Assembly: GCF_029223185.1 (NCBI RefSeq)
Contig: NZ_JARHUG010000002.1
Span: 124,001 to 188,000, forward strand
DNA length: 64,000 bases
Source of the DNA: Aliiglaciecola sp. CAU 1673
Lineage (GTDB): Bacteria > Pseudomonadota > Gammaproteobacteria > Enterobacterales > Alteromonadaceae
Reading direction: 5' to 3'
Part shown: in pieces, positions 35,239-45,109 of the stretch
Position numbering within the stretch: position 1 is the stretch's first letter
How the letters are laid out: the number at the start of each line of letters is the position of its first letter
Translations under genes and position numbers: made by a program
The notes under the pieces: model-generated
The model's input: only the letters and a program-made list of their open reading frames with translations
Told to the model about the DNA's origin: nothing
The model's database searches: none

Positions 35239-36704
35239 AACGCAAAATAAGCTTCCTTGACAGGGCGTTTTGGATCACGGAAAGCGTGGACAACCCCAAG
35301 CATGTGGCTTGTATGCAAATACTGATGCTGCCAGATGACGCTGACGATAATTACATCGATGAGTTGGTGGCCGAACTGCGCCGCTTCGATAAGCCGACGT
35401 CCCCATTTAATACCGTGGTGCAAACTGTTTTAGGCTTTCCCTGGTCGCTTGAAACGGTGGATAGCATGGATATGAACTATCACGTCAAGCTGCATGAGAT
35501 AGAAGATGTTAGTGATAAAGCGGCACTGCATAAGTTAGTGGCCAAGTTACATGAGCCGAGACTGGAGCGTGATAAGCCTTTGTGGCAGTACCATGTGATC
35601 AAAAGCCGTCAGGGTCGTTTGTTCGCTATTTATGTGAAGATCCACCACATGTACGGTGATGGTGCCACCCTGATTCGCTGGTTCCAGGCCGGCTACATTG
35701 AAGAAGCCAAAAAAGAAGGCTTTGTACCGGTATGGGCATTGCCACAGCCCTTCAGAAAGAAACGGAAAAAGGTCTGGTACAAAGGACTGTGGGAAAACCT
35801 GGTAGGCTTTGTGCTGACGGTGACTGATCTGGTGTGGATCCTGTTCCGCCTGCTGGTCAAGCTGCTGCTGATTAACCCGCATTACATGCCCATTCCCTTT
35901 ACAGGCACCAAGACTGTACTGACAGGACAGGTAAAACGGGGCAGGGTGGTATCGACCACGGATTTGGACTTTAACCGTGTGCATGCCCTGTCCAAGCGTT
36001 TACGGGCATCTGCCAATGAGATCCTGCTGTGCTGTATCGACATCGGTGTGCATCGATTCTTGAAAGGTTACGGTCATAGCTTTGGCAAGGCCCTTTACAC
36101 CAATATGCCTATTAACCTGCGTAAACCCGGCGAGCAGGTCGCGGGTAACAAGATTGCCATCGTGCCGGTCAAATTGGCCCATGGCGAGACAGATCCTTAT
36201 CTGCGTCTAAGGCAGATTATCGAGAACCATCGTATCGTTAAAAAGGCAGCCAGAAAGTCGCAACCGGGGGCGTTTAGTTACTACACCATACTGATCCAAT
36301 CGGTGGCCCTGATATTTGAGATGTTGCGCCTGTCTGATTGGTTTAAGCCCATTGCAAATATTCTGATTTCCAATGTTCCCGGCCCCAAGGAAATGCGCTA
36401 TCTTAGGGACGCCAAACTACTGGCTGCCTATCCTATCTCCACCATCACTCCCGGCGGCGGTGTCAATGTGACACTTCTGACCTATGGTGATGCGGCAAAC
36501 ATCGGCATAGTCTGCAGCGATAGAAATATCGACTCATTGGACAATATGGCGCATTACTTCCAGGAAGCTTTCGAGCTGTTGGAACGTTGTGTCGATGATC
36601 CAAGCCTGACGATTGAGGATATTGGCGAGTACGTGGATGAGGCACCCAAATCCATTATTCTTGATGAGCATCATCAAGAGCACGAATCCGTTATACACGA
36701 GTAA
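35235..36704 (+). CDS. Wax ester synthase/diacylglycerol acyltransferase (WS/DGAT)
   Basis: A 489-residue protein from the ATG at 35235 (GGAGG 9 bases upstream). The active-site motif HHxxxDG is present as HHMYGDG at 137-143. Other family marks are the SFLDRAFW opening, PLWQYHVI before the active site, and a SNVPGPKE motif in the C-terminal half. WS/DGAT transfers acyl-CoA to fatty alcohols or diacylglycerol, making wax esters or triacylglycerol. Marine gammaproteobacteria such as Marinobacter use it for storage lipid. The gene begins inside the TetR stop codon. It precedes a DUF4156 lipoprotein gene by 15 bases. Confidence 0.93.
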   Translation: MKRKISFLDRAFWITESVDNPKHVACMQILMLPDDADDNYIDELVAELRRFDKPTSPFNTVVQTVLGFPWSLETVDSMDMNYHVKLHEIEDVSDKAALHKLVAKLHEPRLERDKPLWQYHVIKSRQGRLFAIYVKIHHMYGDGATLIRWFQAGYIEEAKKEGFVPVWALPQPFRKKRKKVWYKGLWENLVGFVLTVTDLVWILFRLLVKLLLINPHYMPIPFTGTKTVLTGQVKRGRVVSTTDLDFNRVHALSKRLRASANEILLCCIDIGVHRFLKGYGHSFGKALYTNMPINLRKPGEQVAGNKIAIVPVKLAHGETDPYLRLRQIIENHRIVKKAARKSQPGAFSYYTILIQSVALIFEMLRLSDWFKPIANILISNVPGPKEMRYLRDAKLLAAYPISTITPGGGVNVTLLTYGDAANIGIVCSDRNIDSLDNMAHYFQEAFELLERCVDDPSLTIEDIGEYVDEAPKSIILDEHHQEHESVIHE

Positions 36705-36719
36705 TTTTAGGAGCAAATC

Positions 36720-37034
36720 TTGCGTACCCTCTTGAGCACATCGGCCGTTATCCTTTGCCTCAGCGCCTGCACCAGCGTCGAGCGTGTGCCCGGTTCTGAA
36801 TATGTGCGGCTATTGCAGCCTTCCGAAACCGGTCATTGTGAAAAAGTTGGCAAGGCCAGGACCAAAGTGATGGAAAAAGTCGCATTTGTGGAACGCGACG
36901 ATGAAAAAGTGGCAGATGAGCTTCTGCAGCTGGCCAGAAACGAAGCGGTGCGTGCTGGTGGTAATGCGGTGGCTATCGATGGCGACGTACGTTACGGCAG
37001 CCGTCAGTTTATGGTCTATCGCTGCCCTCAGTGA
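36720..37034 (+). CDS. DUF4156 small lipoprotein
   Basis: A 104-residue protein with a TTG start and AGGAG 7 bases upstream. The signal peptide ends in the lipobox CLSACTS. The mature domain has the DUF4156 pattern (a conserved cysteine in ETGHCEKVGKA, then ARNEAVRAGGNAVAI). The family is a small outer-membrane lipoprotein of unknown role, sometimes annotated YgdR/RcsF-like. It follows WS/DGAT closely and is probably co-transcribed. It ends convergent with the next gene. Confidence 0.82.
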   Translation: MRTLLSTSAVILCLSACTSVERVPGSEYVRLLQPSETGHCEKVGKARTKVMEKVAFVERDDEKVADELLQLARNEAVRAGGNAVAIDGDVRYGSRQFMVYRCPQ

Positions 37035-37045
37035 GGCTTAAGCCG

Positions 37046-37774
37046 CTAAAAGAGAAACCACAGGTTTCCATCCTCAACTTTGACTTCCTTGCCCAGCCGG
37101 GCGAACAAGGCTTCGTCCGGCAGGGTCTCATCCAAGCGATAATGAAATTCACCGCTTTGCGCCAGAGATAACAACTCCTGTTCAATATCATCACGGTGAT
37201 AGTTGAGTATTTTTTGTTTGCTGCCGGATAAATATAAACTCAAATATCGACGCAAGTCCGCATAGGGCATGGTATCCAGCAGTCCCATTGCGCCGCCAAT
37301 AGTAACCCCCATCAGACTTCCCAAACCGCCCGGCAACAGCTTCTGAAAGAGTTCAGTACTGCTTTGAATAAGGGCATAGTTATCATTGACTAAATGCAGC
37401 CCCAATAAACTGATTTGTTCAGGCAAGAGGATGCGTTTGTGGGGATCGTAGCGGGGCAGTGCTTGTATATCGGCCAGCAGATGAGCCTGATAAAGGCGGG
37501 TTCCCATAAACTCTACATGGAAATCGCAGAGCAGCTCGATATGAAGATGGGAGCCTTCTTTGGGCATATGTAAGGTCGCTTGCAAAACTTTAAGCAGACC
37601 TTTTACACCGCCGGTGAAGTTAAGCGGTACGCGCATTGGCAGATTAGTGGCCAGCATCTCATTGAGTTCTGCGGCCGTCATCTGAATCCGCTTAAGCTGA
37701 CCGAAACGCACCATCCATCCGGCAAACCAGAATTTTAAACGGGTTTTCCAACTTAACGGATCGTCGTAGTGCAA
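37046..37774 (-). CDS. Hypothetical protein, possible lipid-binding role
   Basis: A 242-residue protein with a TTG start (AGGAA 8 bases upstream on the minus strand) and no signal peptide. An N-terminal hydrophobic/aromatic stretch (WKTRLKFWFAGWMVRF) could lie on a membrane. The middle is rich in long aliphatic stretches and resembles in character the DUF1439/YceB type, but I do not recognise a family with certainty. A glycine-rich region (LLPGGLGSLMGVTIGGAMGLL) near residue 150-170 could be a membrane-associated segment. It lies beside lipid genes. Confidence 0.55.
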   Translation of the reverse strand: MHYDDPLSWKTRLKFWFAGWMVRFGQLKRIQMTAAELNEMLATNLPMRVPLNFTGGVKGLLKVLQATLHMPKEGSHLHIELLCDFHVEFMGTRLYQAHLLADIQALPRYDPHKRILLPEQISLLGLHLVNDNYALIQSSTELFQKLLPGGLGSLMGVTIGGAMGLLDTMPYADLRRYLSLYLSGSKQKILNYHRDDIEQELLSLAQSGEFHYRLDETLPDEALFARLGKEVKVEDGNLWFLF

Positions 37775-38013
37775 ACCTTTTTTCCTATCGGATGATCGTC
37801 CAAAATGATATCGCTTCTGAGTGTGCTGCTTTAAATGATTTGGCGCAAGAAGGAAGCAAATTTACCCATAAATTGCTTTCATTTTATGCAATTACAGTGG
37901 CAATTTGGTCGCTTTACCATAATATGAAATTGCCGGAAAGAAATTCGGCGGCCAAAACGGCCATCAACATTGGATGAAAAAAATCAAAAGAAGCAAAGGG
38001 GACTGTCTGTACC

Positions 38014-39558
38014 ATGTTTATTCCAAGCATCCTGCTAAAACAACTCTACAACCGCGGTAGTTTGACCAATTTGGGGCATGGCGTGAGATTTTCGCTAAAG
38101 AATCGCCTGAAAGATGCCAAGGTCGAAGAACTGGTGGAGATTCGCATCGATGATAAAGCGGTCCCCACAGACAAGATTTGGTTGCGAACGGCCGACGGTA
38201 AACATCTCTCCTGGGCAGAGTTCAACGCTGCCGGCAATCAGGATTTTCCGCTAAGAACCACCCTTGTGATCCAAATTGACGATTGCAAACCCCTACCAAA
38301 AGAAAAGCATCGAATTTTGATCCACTTTCGTGCCAGTCCCTTCGGTAGCCTGAAGTTTGAAGTGGAAGATGTGGTGACTGACGATAAGCAGCCCGCGAAT
38401 AAAGTCCCAAGGGACGACGTCGACGACTACGGCGAAGAAATTATTAAAGAGCGTCAGCGCTATTTTGAAAAGTTCTGCAATGGCAAAATAGAGCACGTAG
38501 GCAAGTATTCTATCGATCCCCATGATCTTCGCGGCAACATAGAGCATTTCATTGGTGTAGCCCAAGTACCAATGGGTATTGCAGGGCCCTTCTTGATTAA
38601 CGGTGAGCATGCCAAAGGCGAATTTATGATCCCTATGGCCACTACGGAAGGCACCTTGGTAGCATCTTATAACCGTGGCATGAAGCTGTTTAATATGTGT
38701 GGCGGTGTTAAGAGTACGGTGGTGGATGATGCCATGCAGCGTGCACCAGTATTTGTCTTTGAGGATGCTCGCGAAGCCAGAGACTTCGTGCAGTGGGTAA
38801 AGACCAATTTCGAGCAGATTAAGCACGAAGCAGAGTCCACATCCTCCGTAGCCAATTTGACCTATATTGATAATTTCCTGTCTAACAAGTTTGCCTTCCT
38901 GCGTTTTAACTTTAAAACAGGGGATGCGGCCGGTCAGAACATGGTGGGGCGCGCCACCTTTGCTGCCTGTGGTTGGATTTTGGATCATTACAAGGGGATC
39001 AAGAACTTCTATTTGGAATCCAACTTCGCCACCGATAAGAAAGCTTCACAAATCAATATAATGCGTACTCGCGGCAAGCGCGTGGTTTCCGAAATCACGA
39101 TCAAGCGTGATTACCTGCTAGAGGTGATGCGTGTGGATCCCAAACAGATTGATTACCATGGACGGGTGGCGGGTGTCGGTTCGTTTTTATCGGGCGTCAA
39201 TAACACCGGTTTGCATTCACCCAATGGTATTACCGCGATGTTTATTGCCACCGGTCAGGATGTGGCTAACGTCTCCGAATCCTCGGCCGGGATCCTCTAT
39301 TCTGAATTGACCGATGAAGGCGATTTGTATCTGTCTTTGACCATTCCATCCCTGATTGTGGCTACTTACGGTGGCGGTACTGGTATTGGTACGCAAAAAG
39401 AGTGTTTACAACTGATGGATTGCTATGGACGTGATCGGGTCTACAAATTTGCAGAGATTGTCGGCGCGGTGGCCCTGGCTGGAGAAATCTCTCTGGCTTC
39501 CGCCATTTCCTCCTCAGATTGGGTATCTTCCCACGAGCAATATGGGCGAAATCGATAG
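38014..39558 (+). CDS. Hydroxymethylglutaryl-CoA reductase (class I-like) with N-terminal extra domain
   Basis: A 514-residue protein. The catalytic domain starts at about 140. The class I catalytic residues are all visible: E212 in ATTEGTLVAS, K342 in ATDKKASQIN, D416 in TGQDVANVS and H507 in SSHEQYGRNR. The DAAGQNMVGRATF strand binds substrate. Residues 1-130 form an additional, probably beta-rich domain not present in archaeal enzymes and with no membrane segment. HMG-CoA reductase makes mevalonate. Gammaproteobacteria normally make isoprenoids by the MEP route, and no other mevalonate gene is in the window, so the physiological role is open. A clear terminator follows. Confidence 0.92.
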   Translation: MFIPSILLKQLYNRGSLTNLGHGVRFSLKNRLKDAKVEELVEIRIDDKAVPTDKIWLRTADGKHLSWAEFNAAGNQDFPLRTTLVIQIDDCKPLPKEKHRILIHFRASPFGSLKFEVEDVVTDDKQPANKVPRDDVDDYGEEIIKERQRYFEKFCNGKIEHVGKYSIDPHDLRGNIEHFIGVAQVPMGIAGPFLINGEHAKGEFMIPMATTEGTLVASYNRGMKLFNMCGGVKSTVVDDAMQRAPVFVFEDAREARDFVQWVKTNFEQIKHEAESTSSVANLTYIDNFLSNKFAFLRFNFKTGDAAGQNMVGRATFAACGWILDHYKGIKNFYLESNFATDKKASQINIMRTRGKRVVSEITIKRDYLLEVMRVDPKQIDYHGRVAGVGSFLSGVNNTGLHSPNGITAMFIATGQDVANVSESSAGILYSELTDEGDLYLSLTIPSLIVATYGGGTGIGTQKECLQLMDCYGRDRVYKFAEIVGAVALAGEISLASAISSSDWVSSHEQYGRNR

Positions 39559-39576
39559 GGTATACCCTTGAAAATA

Positions 39577-39599
39577 GGGGCGGTTATCCGCCCCTTTTT
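39577..39599 (+). terminator. Intrinsic terminator after the HMG-CoA reductase gene
   Basis: GGGGCGG-TTAT-CCGCCCC followed by TTTTT: a 7-bp all-G+C stem with a 4-base loop and a T tract, 18 bases after the stop. Confidence 0.92.
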
Positions 39600-39822
39600 C
39601 GTTCTATGCAAAGCGAACAAATTCCATAACTTTTTGTTTTTCAAGAGTACTTTTCCTGCCCATTGAAGTGATCGCCTTTTTAACTGGCGTTGTATTAGAA
39701 CAGGTCTTTTAAACAACTGTTTTTTTGGCTACGTCCCAGGCAATGTTCCTGATACACTCACTGGTACGATCTCTTTTTGGCAATGTAGTGCGGCCCATGG
39801 CTCGCCAGTAGGTGGAGAAGCA

Positions 39823-41436
39823 ATGACATCAGGCTCCCATACAGAATTTGACTATATCGTGGTTGGTGCGGGCTCCTCAGGTGCGACCCTGGCCAGCCGT
39901 TTGTCTGAACAGAAAGACCGTTCGGTGTGCTTGCTTGAAGCGGGCGGCCCTGATCGTAATCCGTTGATCCATATTCCCTTTGGCCTGGCACTGCTGATCC
40001 GCTTTAACAGCATCAACTGGCACTACGAAACCGCCCCTCAAACGCATTTGAATAACAGGAAAATGTACTGGCCAAGGGGAAAAACCTTAGGCGGCTCAAG
40101 TTCCATTAATGCCATGTGTTATATCCGTGGTGCCAAAGAAGATTATGATCATTGGCATGCCCTTGGCGCCGAGGGATGGGACTGGCAATCGGTATTACCT
40201 TATTTTAAAAAATCAGAGGATCAGCAGCACGGTGCCGATGAGTTTCATGGCGTCGGGGGGCCGCTGTCGGTCAATGACCTTCGCTACGCCAATCCCCTGT
40301 CCCATAACTTTGTAAAAGCTGCCGCCGAGATTGGAATGCCGGTGTTGAGCGATTTCAACCGCGCGCAGCGCGAAGGTGCCGGTTTATACCAGGTAACCCA
40401 GAAAAACGGTCAACGCTGCTCCGCCGCTAAGGCTTTTTTGAGCAATGCCGATGAGCGCGACAACCTGCATATTTATACCCAAGCCCAGGTGCAAAAAGTA
40501 TTGGTGGAAGAGGGGAGAGCCAAAGGGGTGGTGATCAGGCGCAATGGTAAAATTGAGACTCTTTATGCCAAGCGTGAAGTACTGCTTTGTGCTGGTGCGA
40601 TAAACTCCCCGCAGCTACTGATGCTCTCAGGTATTGGCCCTGCCGATCATCTCCAAGAGCATGGTATTGAAGTGAAAGCGGACTTACCCGGTGTTGGGCA
40701 AAATCTGCAGGACCACCTCGATGCGATTGTACAGTTCAGAAGCGAAGTCAGTGAAGGCTATGGGTTGGCCTTAAGTGCCTTGCCAAAATACATTAAAGCG
40801 GCATGGCAGTATTTGTTTCATCGTAAAGGGCCATTTAGCAGCAACATAGCTGAGGGCGGTGGTTTTGCGTCGAGCTCGCTGGCCAATGGCTTGCCGGATA
40901 TTCAATTCCATTTCCTGCCAGCAGTGTTGCAGGACCATGGCCGTACACTGGTTAAAGGCTATGGTTTTGGATTACATGTTTGTTGTTTGTACCCAAGAAG
41001 CCGCGGACAGATAAGGTTGAAATCTGCCAATGCCCATGACGCACCGTTAATGGATCCCAATTACCTCAGTCACCCGGAAGATCGGCAAATTATGATTGAA
41101 GGCGTTAAAAAAGCGCGTGAGATCCTGAATGCATCGGCATTTAAACCTTATGCCGGCAAAGAACTTTTACCGGGCAACGATAAGGTAACCGATGAGCAAC
41201 TGCTTGATTTTATCCGCAATAAGGCAGAAACCATCTATCATCCTGTTGGGACCTGTGCAATGGGTAAGGTAGAAGACAAAATGACGGTGGTTGATCCCAC
41301 CCTCAAGGTAAAGGGGATCGAGGGGCTTCGCGTCGTCGATGCTTCTGTGATGCCGACACTTATCGGCGGCAACACCAACGCGCCCTGCATCATGATTGCC
41401 GAAAAAGCGGCAGATATGATCAAAAACGGCCACTAG
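39823..41436 (+). CDS. GMC-family flavoprotein oxidoreductase (choline/alcohol dehydrogenase type)
   Basis: A 537-residue protein. The FAD-binding loop GAGSSGATLASRL is at about 16-28, followed by GMC signature 1 (PRGKTLGGSSSINAMCYIRG), signature 2 (GAINSPQLLMLSGIGPAD), and the C-terminal active-site region YHPVGTCAMG and NAPCIMIAEKAAD. It is of the size and type of AlkJ/choline dehydrogenase, oxidising primary alcohols to aldehydes and passing electrons to quinone. With WS/DGAT and fadIJ close by, fatty alcohol oxidation is likely but the substrate is inferred. A weak GGAGA site is before the ATG. Confidence 0.9.
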   Translation: MTSGSHTEFDYIVVGAGSSGATLASRLSEQKDRSVCLLEAGGPDRNPLIHIPFGLALLIRFNSINWHYETAPQTHLNNRKMYWPRGKTLGGSSSINAMCYIRGAKEDYDHWHALGAEGWDWQSVLPYFKKSEDQQHGADEFHGVGGPLSVNDLRYANPLSHNFVKAAAEIGMPVLSDFNRAQREGAGLYQVTQKNGQRCSAAKAFLSNADERDNLHIYTQAQVQKVLVEEGRAKGVVIRRNGKIETLYAKREVLLCAGAINSPQLLMLSGIGPADHLQEHGIEVKADLPGVGQNLQDHLDAIVQFRSEVSEGYGLALSALPKYIKAAWQYLFHRKGPFSSNIAEGGGFASSSLANGLPDIQFHFLPAVLQDHGRTLVKGYGFGLHVCCLYPRSRGQIRLKSANAHDAPLMDPNYLSHPEDRQIMIEGVKKAREILNASAFKPYAGKELLPGNDKVTDEQLLDFIRNKAETIYHPVGTCAMGKVEDKMTVVDPTLKVKGIEGLRVVDASVMPTLIGGNTNAPCIMIAEKAADMIKNGH

Positions 41437-41477
41437 GCTCCCATCTAGCTGCCCTTTGTGGCTTGATGCAGGATATT

Positions 41478-41505
41478 TTGCAATTCCTGCCACAGAGGGT
41501 ACAAT
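41478..41505 (+). promoter_or_regulatory. Promoter of fadI-fadJ
   Basis: TTGCAA at 41478-41483 and TACAAT at 41500-41505 with 16 bases between them, 49 bases before the fadI ATG. The -10 box matches five of six consensus positions and the -35 four of six. The FadR-type site lies just downstream, in the expected place for repression. Confidence 0.6.
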
Positions 41506-41517
41506 CCGGTCACCGAC

Positions 41518-41534
41518 AACAGGTCAGACCACTA
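41518..41534 (+). promoter_or_regulatory. FadR-type operator upstream of fadI
   Basis: AACAGGTCAGACCACTA matches the FadR operator consensus AACTGGTCnGACCnGTT at 12 of 15 defined positions and keeps the palindromic core GGTC-n-GACC. It sits 13 bases after the predicted -10 box and 19 bases before the start codon. FadR represses fatty-acid degradation genes in gammaproteobacteria and is released by long-chain acyl-CoA. Confidence 0.75.
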
Positions 41535-41553
41535 TAGAAAAAGAGGATTAAAA

Positions 41554-42876
41554 ATGCCTGCCAGTAAAAATGCTGTCCGCCAGGTCACCACGAGAAATGG
41601 CGATCGAATCGCCATTGTGGCCGGGCTTCGAACGCCCTTTGCCAAAATGGCCACTTATTTCCATGGCGTCCCTGCCTTGGATTTGGGCAAGATGGTGGTT
41701 AACGAAATGCTGGTCAGAGCAAACCTGGATCCAAAATTAGTGGAGCAACTGGTTTACGGCCAGGTAGTGCAAATGCCTGAGGCACCCAATATTGCCCGGG
41801 AAATTGTGCTAGGCACCGGCATGAATGTGCATACCGATGCATATAGCGTATCGCGGGCCTGTGCCACCAGTTTCCAGGCCGCCGTCAATATTGCTGAGTC
41901 GATGATGGCCGGTGTGATTGAAGTGGGCGTGGCCGGCGGTGCCGATTCCACCTCAGTATCTCCTATTGGTGTATCCAAGAATCTGGCCAGAGCCCTGGTT
42001 GATCTGCAAAAAACCAAGACCCTGGGTCAAAAGTGGGCCGTGCTGAAAAAGCTTGGGCTAAAAGACCTGATGCCGGTACCGCCTGCGGTCGCCGAGTATT
42101 CTACCGGTTTATCTATGGGCGATACTGCCGAACAGATGGCAAAGTCTCATAGTATCAGCCGCGAAGACCAGGATGCCTTGGCCCATCGCTCGCATTCCAA
42201 TGCTGCACAAAGCTGGAATGAAGGTAAGCTTGCCGGTGAAGTCATGACGGCCTATGCCGAGCCTTTTAAAGGCGCCCTGGAGCGTGACAACAACATTCGT
42301 TTCGATTCTAACTTGGAAGGCTATGCCAAGCTGAAGCCGGTTTTCGACCGTAAATACGGTACCGTTACGGCCGCCAATGCTACGCCATTGACAGACGGTG
42401 CCTCTGCCGTACTGATGATGACGGAAAGTCGCGCCAAGGAACTGGGTTACAAGCCGCTTGGCTTTATCCGTAGTTACGCCTTTGCAGCCATCGATGTTTG
42501 GGAAGATATGTTGATGGGGCCATCTTACGCCACGCCAATCGCACTGGACCGTGCCGGCATGACCCTAAACGACCTTACCCTGATTGAAATGCATGAAGCC
42601 TTTGCCGCGCAGACCCTGGCTAACGTCAAGATGTTTGCGAGTGATAAGTTTGCCAAGGAAAAGCTGGGCCGTGATAAGGCTACGGGTGAAATTGACATGG
42701 ACAAATTCAACGTGATGGGCAGCTCTATTGCTTACGGTCACCCCTTCGCCGCGACCGGCACACGTATGATCACGCAGATGCTTAATGAGCTTAATCGCCG
42801 CGGCGGCGGTACCGGCCTTTTGACCGCCTGTGCAGCGGGTGGTTTAGGCGCCGCTATGATTGTAGAAACGGAATAA
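41554..42876 (+). CDS. fadI: 3-ketoacyl-CoA thiolase FadI (acetyl-CoA C-acyltransferase)
   Basis: A 440-residue thiolase. The active-site cysteine is in [12 protein letters not shown], the histidine in [11 protein letters not shown], and the second cysteine in [13 protein letters not shown], the standard thiolase trio. The length and the N-terminal [15 protein letters not shown] fit FadI rather than the shorter FadA. It cleaves 3-ketoacyl-CoA, the last step of beta-oxidation, and works with FadJ as the FadI/FadJ complex. AAAGAGG precedes the ATG. It is the first gene of a two-gene operon preceded by a promoter and FadR-type site. Confidence 0.96.
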   Translation: MPASKNAVRQVTTRNGDRIAIVAGLRTPFAKMATYFHGVPALDLGKMVVNEMLVRANLDPKLVEQLVYGQVVQMPEAPNIAREIVLGTGMNVHTDAYSVSRACATSFQAAVNIAESMMAGVIEVGVAGGADSTSVSPIGVSKNLARALVDLQKTKTLGQKWAVLKKLGLKDLMPVPPAVAEYSTGLSMGDTAEQMAKSHSISREDQDALAHRSHSNAAQSWNEGKLAGEVMTAYAEPFKGALERDNNIRFDSNLEGYAKLKPVFDRKYGTVTAANATPLTDGASAVLMMTESRAKELGYKPLGFIRSYAFAAIDVWEDMLMGPSYATPIALDRAGMTLNDLTLIEMHEAFAAQTLANVKMFASDKFAKEKLGRDKATGEIDMDKFNVMGSSIAYGHPFAATGTRMITQMLNELNRRGGGTGLLTACAAGGLGAAMIVETE

Positions 42877-42888
42877 GAGGTGAATGAC

Positions 42889-45009
42889 ATGACCGAAAAA
42901 CAAAGCGCCTTTCACCTGAGCCGTCGTGAAGACGGCATCGCCATCCTGACCATGGATGTGCCTGGCGAGAGCATGAACACCCTAAAAGCCGAGTTCGGTG
43001 AACAGATTGGTGTCATGCTGGATGAAATTGAAAGAGACAGCAGCATTAAAGGTTTGGTAATTGCCAGTGGCAAACCCAGTTCGTTTGTCGCGGGCGCCGA
43101 TATCAGTATGTTGGCAGCCTGTAAATCGGCAGAAGATGCAGAAGCTTTGTCTCAGGGCGGCCAGGAAATTTTCCAGCGCATCGAAGATTTAAAAATTCCC
43201 GTGGTTGCAGCCATCCATGGTCCTGCTCTTGGTGGCGGGCTGGAATTGGCTCTGTGCTGTCATTATCGTATTTGCAGTACCGACAACAAGACGGTGATGG
43301 GATTACCGGAAGTACAGCTTGGCGTGTTGCCTGGTAGCGGTGGTACCCAGCGTCTGCCCAAACTTATCGGTATTCAAAAAGCCATGACCATGATGCTGAC
43401 CGGCAAGCAGTTACGCGCCAAGCAAGCATTAAAAGACGGTTTGGTAGATGATGCGGTGCCATTATCGGTTTTGATGGATGTGGCCGTAAAGTTTGCCAAG
43501 AAGGGCAAGCCTAACCGTCAGCCTCCCAAGTTGAGTATGGCCGGCAAGTTCCTTGAGCGCACGCCCATGGGCCGCAACATAATGTTTAACCAGGCGCGCA
43601 AACAAACCAAAGCCAAGACCCGCGGAAACTATCCGGCACCAGAGCGCATTATCGATTGTATCGAAGCCGGTGTAGGCAGCAGCCGGGGTTATCGCCTGGA
43701 AGCCCGCCATTTCGGCCAGTTGGTGATGACGCCTGAGTCCAAGCAACTGCGTAACATTTTCTTCGCCACTACTGAGATGAAGAAAGAGACCGGTGTGGAG
43801 GGGGTAGCCCCGGCGAAGGTCAATAAAGCCGCAGTATTGGGCGGTGGCCTGATGGGCGGTGGTATTGCCTTTGTGACCTCAACCAAAGCCGGTGTGCCTG
43901 TGCGAATCAAGGATATTCGCAGTGAAGGTATCGCCAATGCAATCAAGTACTCTTATGACTTGCTGATCAAAAAGGTTAAGCGTCGTCATATGCGTAAATC
44001 AGAGATGCAAAAGCAATTATCCTTGCTGACCGGTGCAACAGATTATTCTGGCTTCAAAAATGTGGATATGGTGATTGAGGCCGTATTTGAGGATCTCAAG
44101 CTGAAGCAACAAATGGTGGCGGACGTAGAAGCCAACTGCCATGAGAAAACCATCTTTGCCACTAATACATCATCTATTCCTATTCATCAGATTGCTCAAG
44201 GTGCCAAACGCCCTGAGCAGGTGATTGGTCTGCATTACTTCTCGCCGGTAGACAAAATGCCATTGGCTGAGGTAATTCCCCATGCCGGCACTAACGATGA
44301 AACTATCTCTACCACCGTGGAATTTGCCCGCAAACAGGGTAAGACACCGATTGTGGTGAAAGATGGCGCGGGATTCTATGTAAACAGGATCCTGGCCCCT
44401 TATATGAACGAGGCGGCAACGGTGTTGCTAAGCGGCGAGCCGATTGAACAAATCGACAAAGCCTTGCTGAATTTTGGCTTCCCTGTCGGTCCGATCAAGC
44501 TTCTGGATGAAGTAGGTATCGATATTGGCGCTAAGATTTCTCCAATTCTGTTAAACGAATTGGGTGAGCGTTTCCGTGCTCCAGACGCTTTCGATAAGCT
44601 GCTGGCAGATGATCGCAAGGGCAAGAAGAATGGACGCGGCTTCTTCAAATATGAAGGCAAAAAGCCTGGTAAAGAAGTGGATGAAGCGGTTTATACCTTG
44701 CTTGGTGTGACACCGTCACAGAAGTTCAGCCATGAGCAAATTGCCGAACGTTGCGTACTGCTGATGTTGAATGAAGCGGCCTTATGTTTGGCCGAAGGTG
44801 TGGTTCGCAGTCCCAGAGACGGTGATATCGGTGCCATCTTCGGTATTGGTTTCCCGCCATTCCTCGGCGGTCCCTTCCAATACATGGATACCCTGGGTAT
44901 CGACCATGTGGTGGCCAGAATGGAACATTATCAGGGCCTTTACGGTGATAAGTTTGCCCCGGCGCCAGTCCTAAAGGACATGGCAAAAGAAGGTAAGCGT
45001 TTCTACTGA
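42889..45009 (+). CDS. fadJ: Fatty acid oxidation complex alpha subunit FadJ
   Basis: A 706-residue multifunctional enzyme from the ATG at 42889 (GAGG 8 bases upstream; GTG at 42880 possible). The enoyl-CoA hydratase half (about 1-190) has the oxyanion-hole phrase [10 protein letters not shown] and both glutamates in the usual places ([12 protein letters not shown] and [15 protein letters not shown]). The 3-hydroxyacyl-CoA dehydrogenase half has the NAD loop [13 protein letters not shown], the catalytic phrase [16 protein letters not shown] and a duplicated C-terminal domain. It hydrates and oxidises enoyl-CoA for FadI. In E. coli sixA is next to fadJ; here sixA is about 8 kb away. A strong terminator follows. 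Confidence 0.96.
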   Translation: MTEKQSAFHLSRREDGIAILTMDVPGESMNTLKAEFGEQIGVMLDEIERDSSIKGLVIASGKPSSFVAGADISMLAACKSAEDAEALSQGGQEIFQRIEDLKIPVVAAIHGPALGGGLELALCCHYRICSTDNKTVMGLPEVQLGVLPGSGGTQRLPKLIGIQKAMTMMLTGKQLRAKQALKDGLVDDAVPLSVLMDVAVKFAKKGKPNRQPPKLSMAGKFLERTPMGRNIMFNQARKQTKAKTRGNYPAPERIIDCIEAGVGSSRGYRLEARHFGQLVMTPESKQLRNIFFATTEMKKETGVEGVAPAKVNKAAVLGGGLMGGGIAFVTSTKAGVPVRIKDIRSEGIANAIKYSYDLLIKKVKRRHMRKSEMQKQLSLLTGATDYSGFKNVDMVIEAVFEDLKLKQQMVADVEANCHEKTIFATNTSSIPIHQIAQGAKRPEQVIGLHYFSPVDKMPLAEVIPHAGTNDETISTTVEFARKQGKTPIVVKDGAGFYVNRILAPYMNEAATVLLSGEPIEQIDKALLNFGFPVGPIKLLDEVGIDIGAKISPILLNELGERFRAPDAFDKLLADDRKGKKNGRGFFKYEGKKPGKEVDEAVYTLLGVTPSQKFSHEQIAERCVLLMLNEAALCLAEGVVRSPRDGDIGAIFGIGFPPFLGGPFQYMDTLGIDHVVARMEHYQGLYGDKFAPAPVLKDMAKEGKRFY

Positions 45010-45025
45010 GAGCAGAATAATTGTC

Positions 45026-45050
45026 AAAAAGCCGGCTTGTCCGGCTTTTT
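45026..45050 (+). terminator. Intrinsic terminator of the fadI-fadJ operon
   Basis: AAAAAGCCGG-CTTGT-CCGGCTTTTT with a further run of T, starting 17 bases after the fadJ stop. Confidence 0.93.
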
Positions 45051-45109
45051 TTATGTCTTTCGTTTATTTTGAATATTTTTCACGAACAGAGGCAGTGCCA
45101 AATTATTGT

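Noticed and set aside
37792-37977. A 61-codon open frame between the 37046 gene and the HMG-CoA reductase gene
   Set aside because: No ribosome binding site, unlikely codon pattern, and it occupies the expected promoter region of the HMG-CoA reductase gene.
41437-41477. A terminator between the GMC gene and fadI
   Set aside because: No stem with a T tract is present in this stretch.
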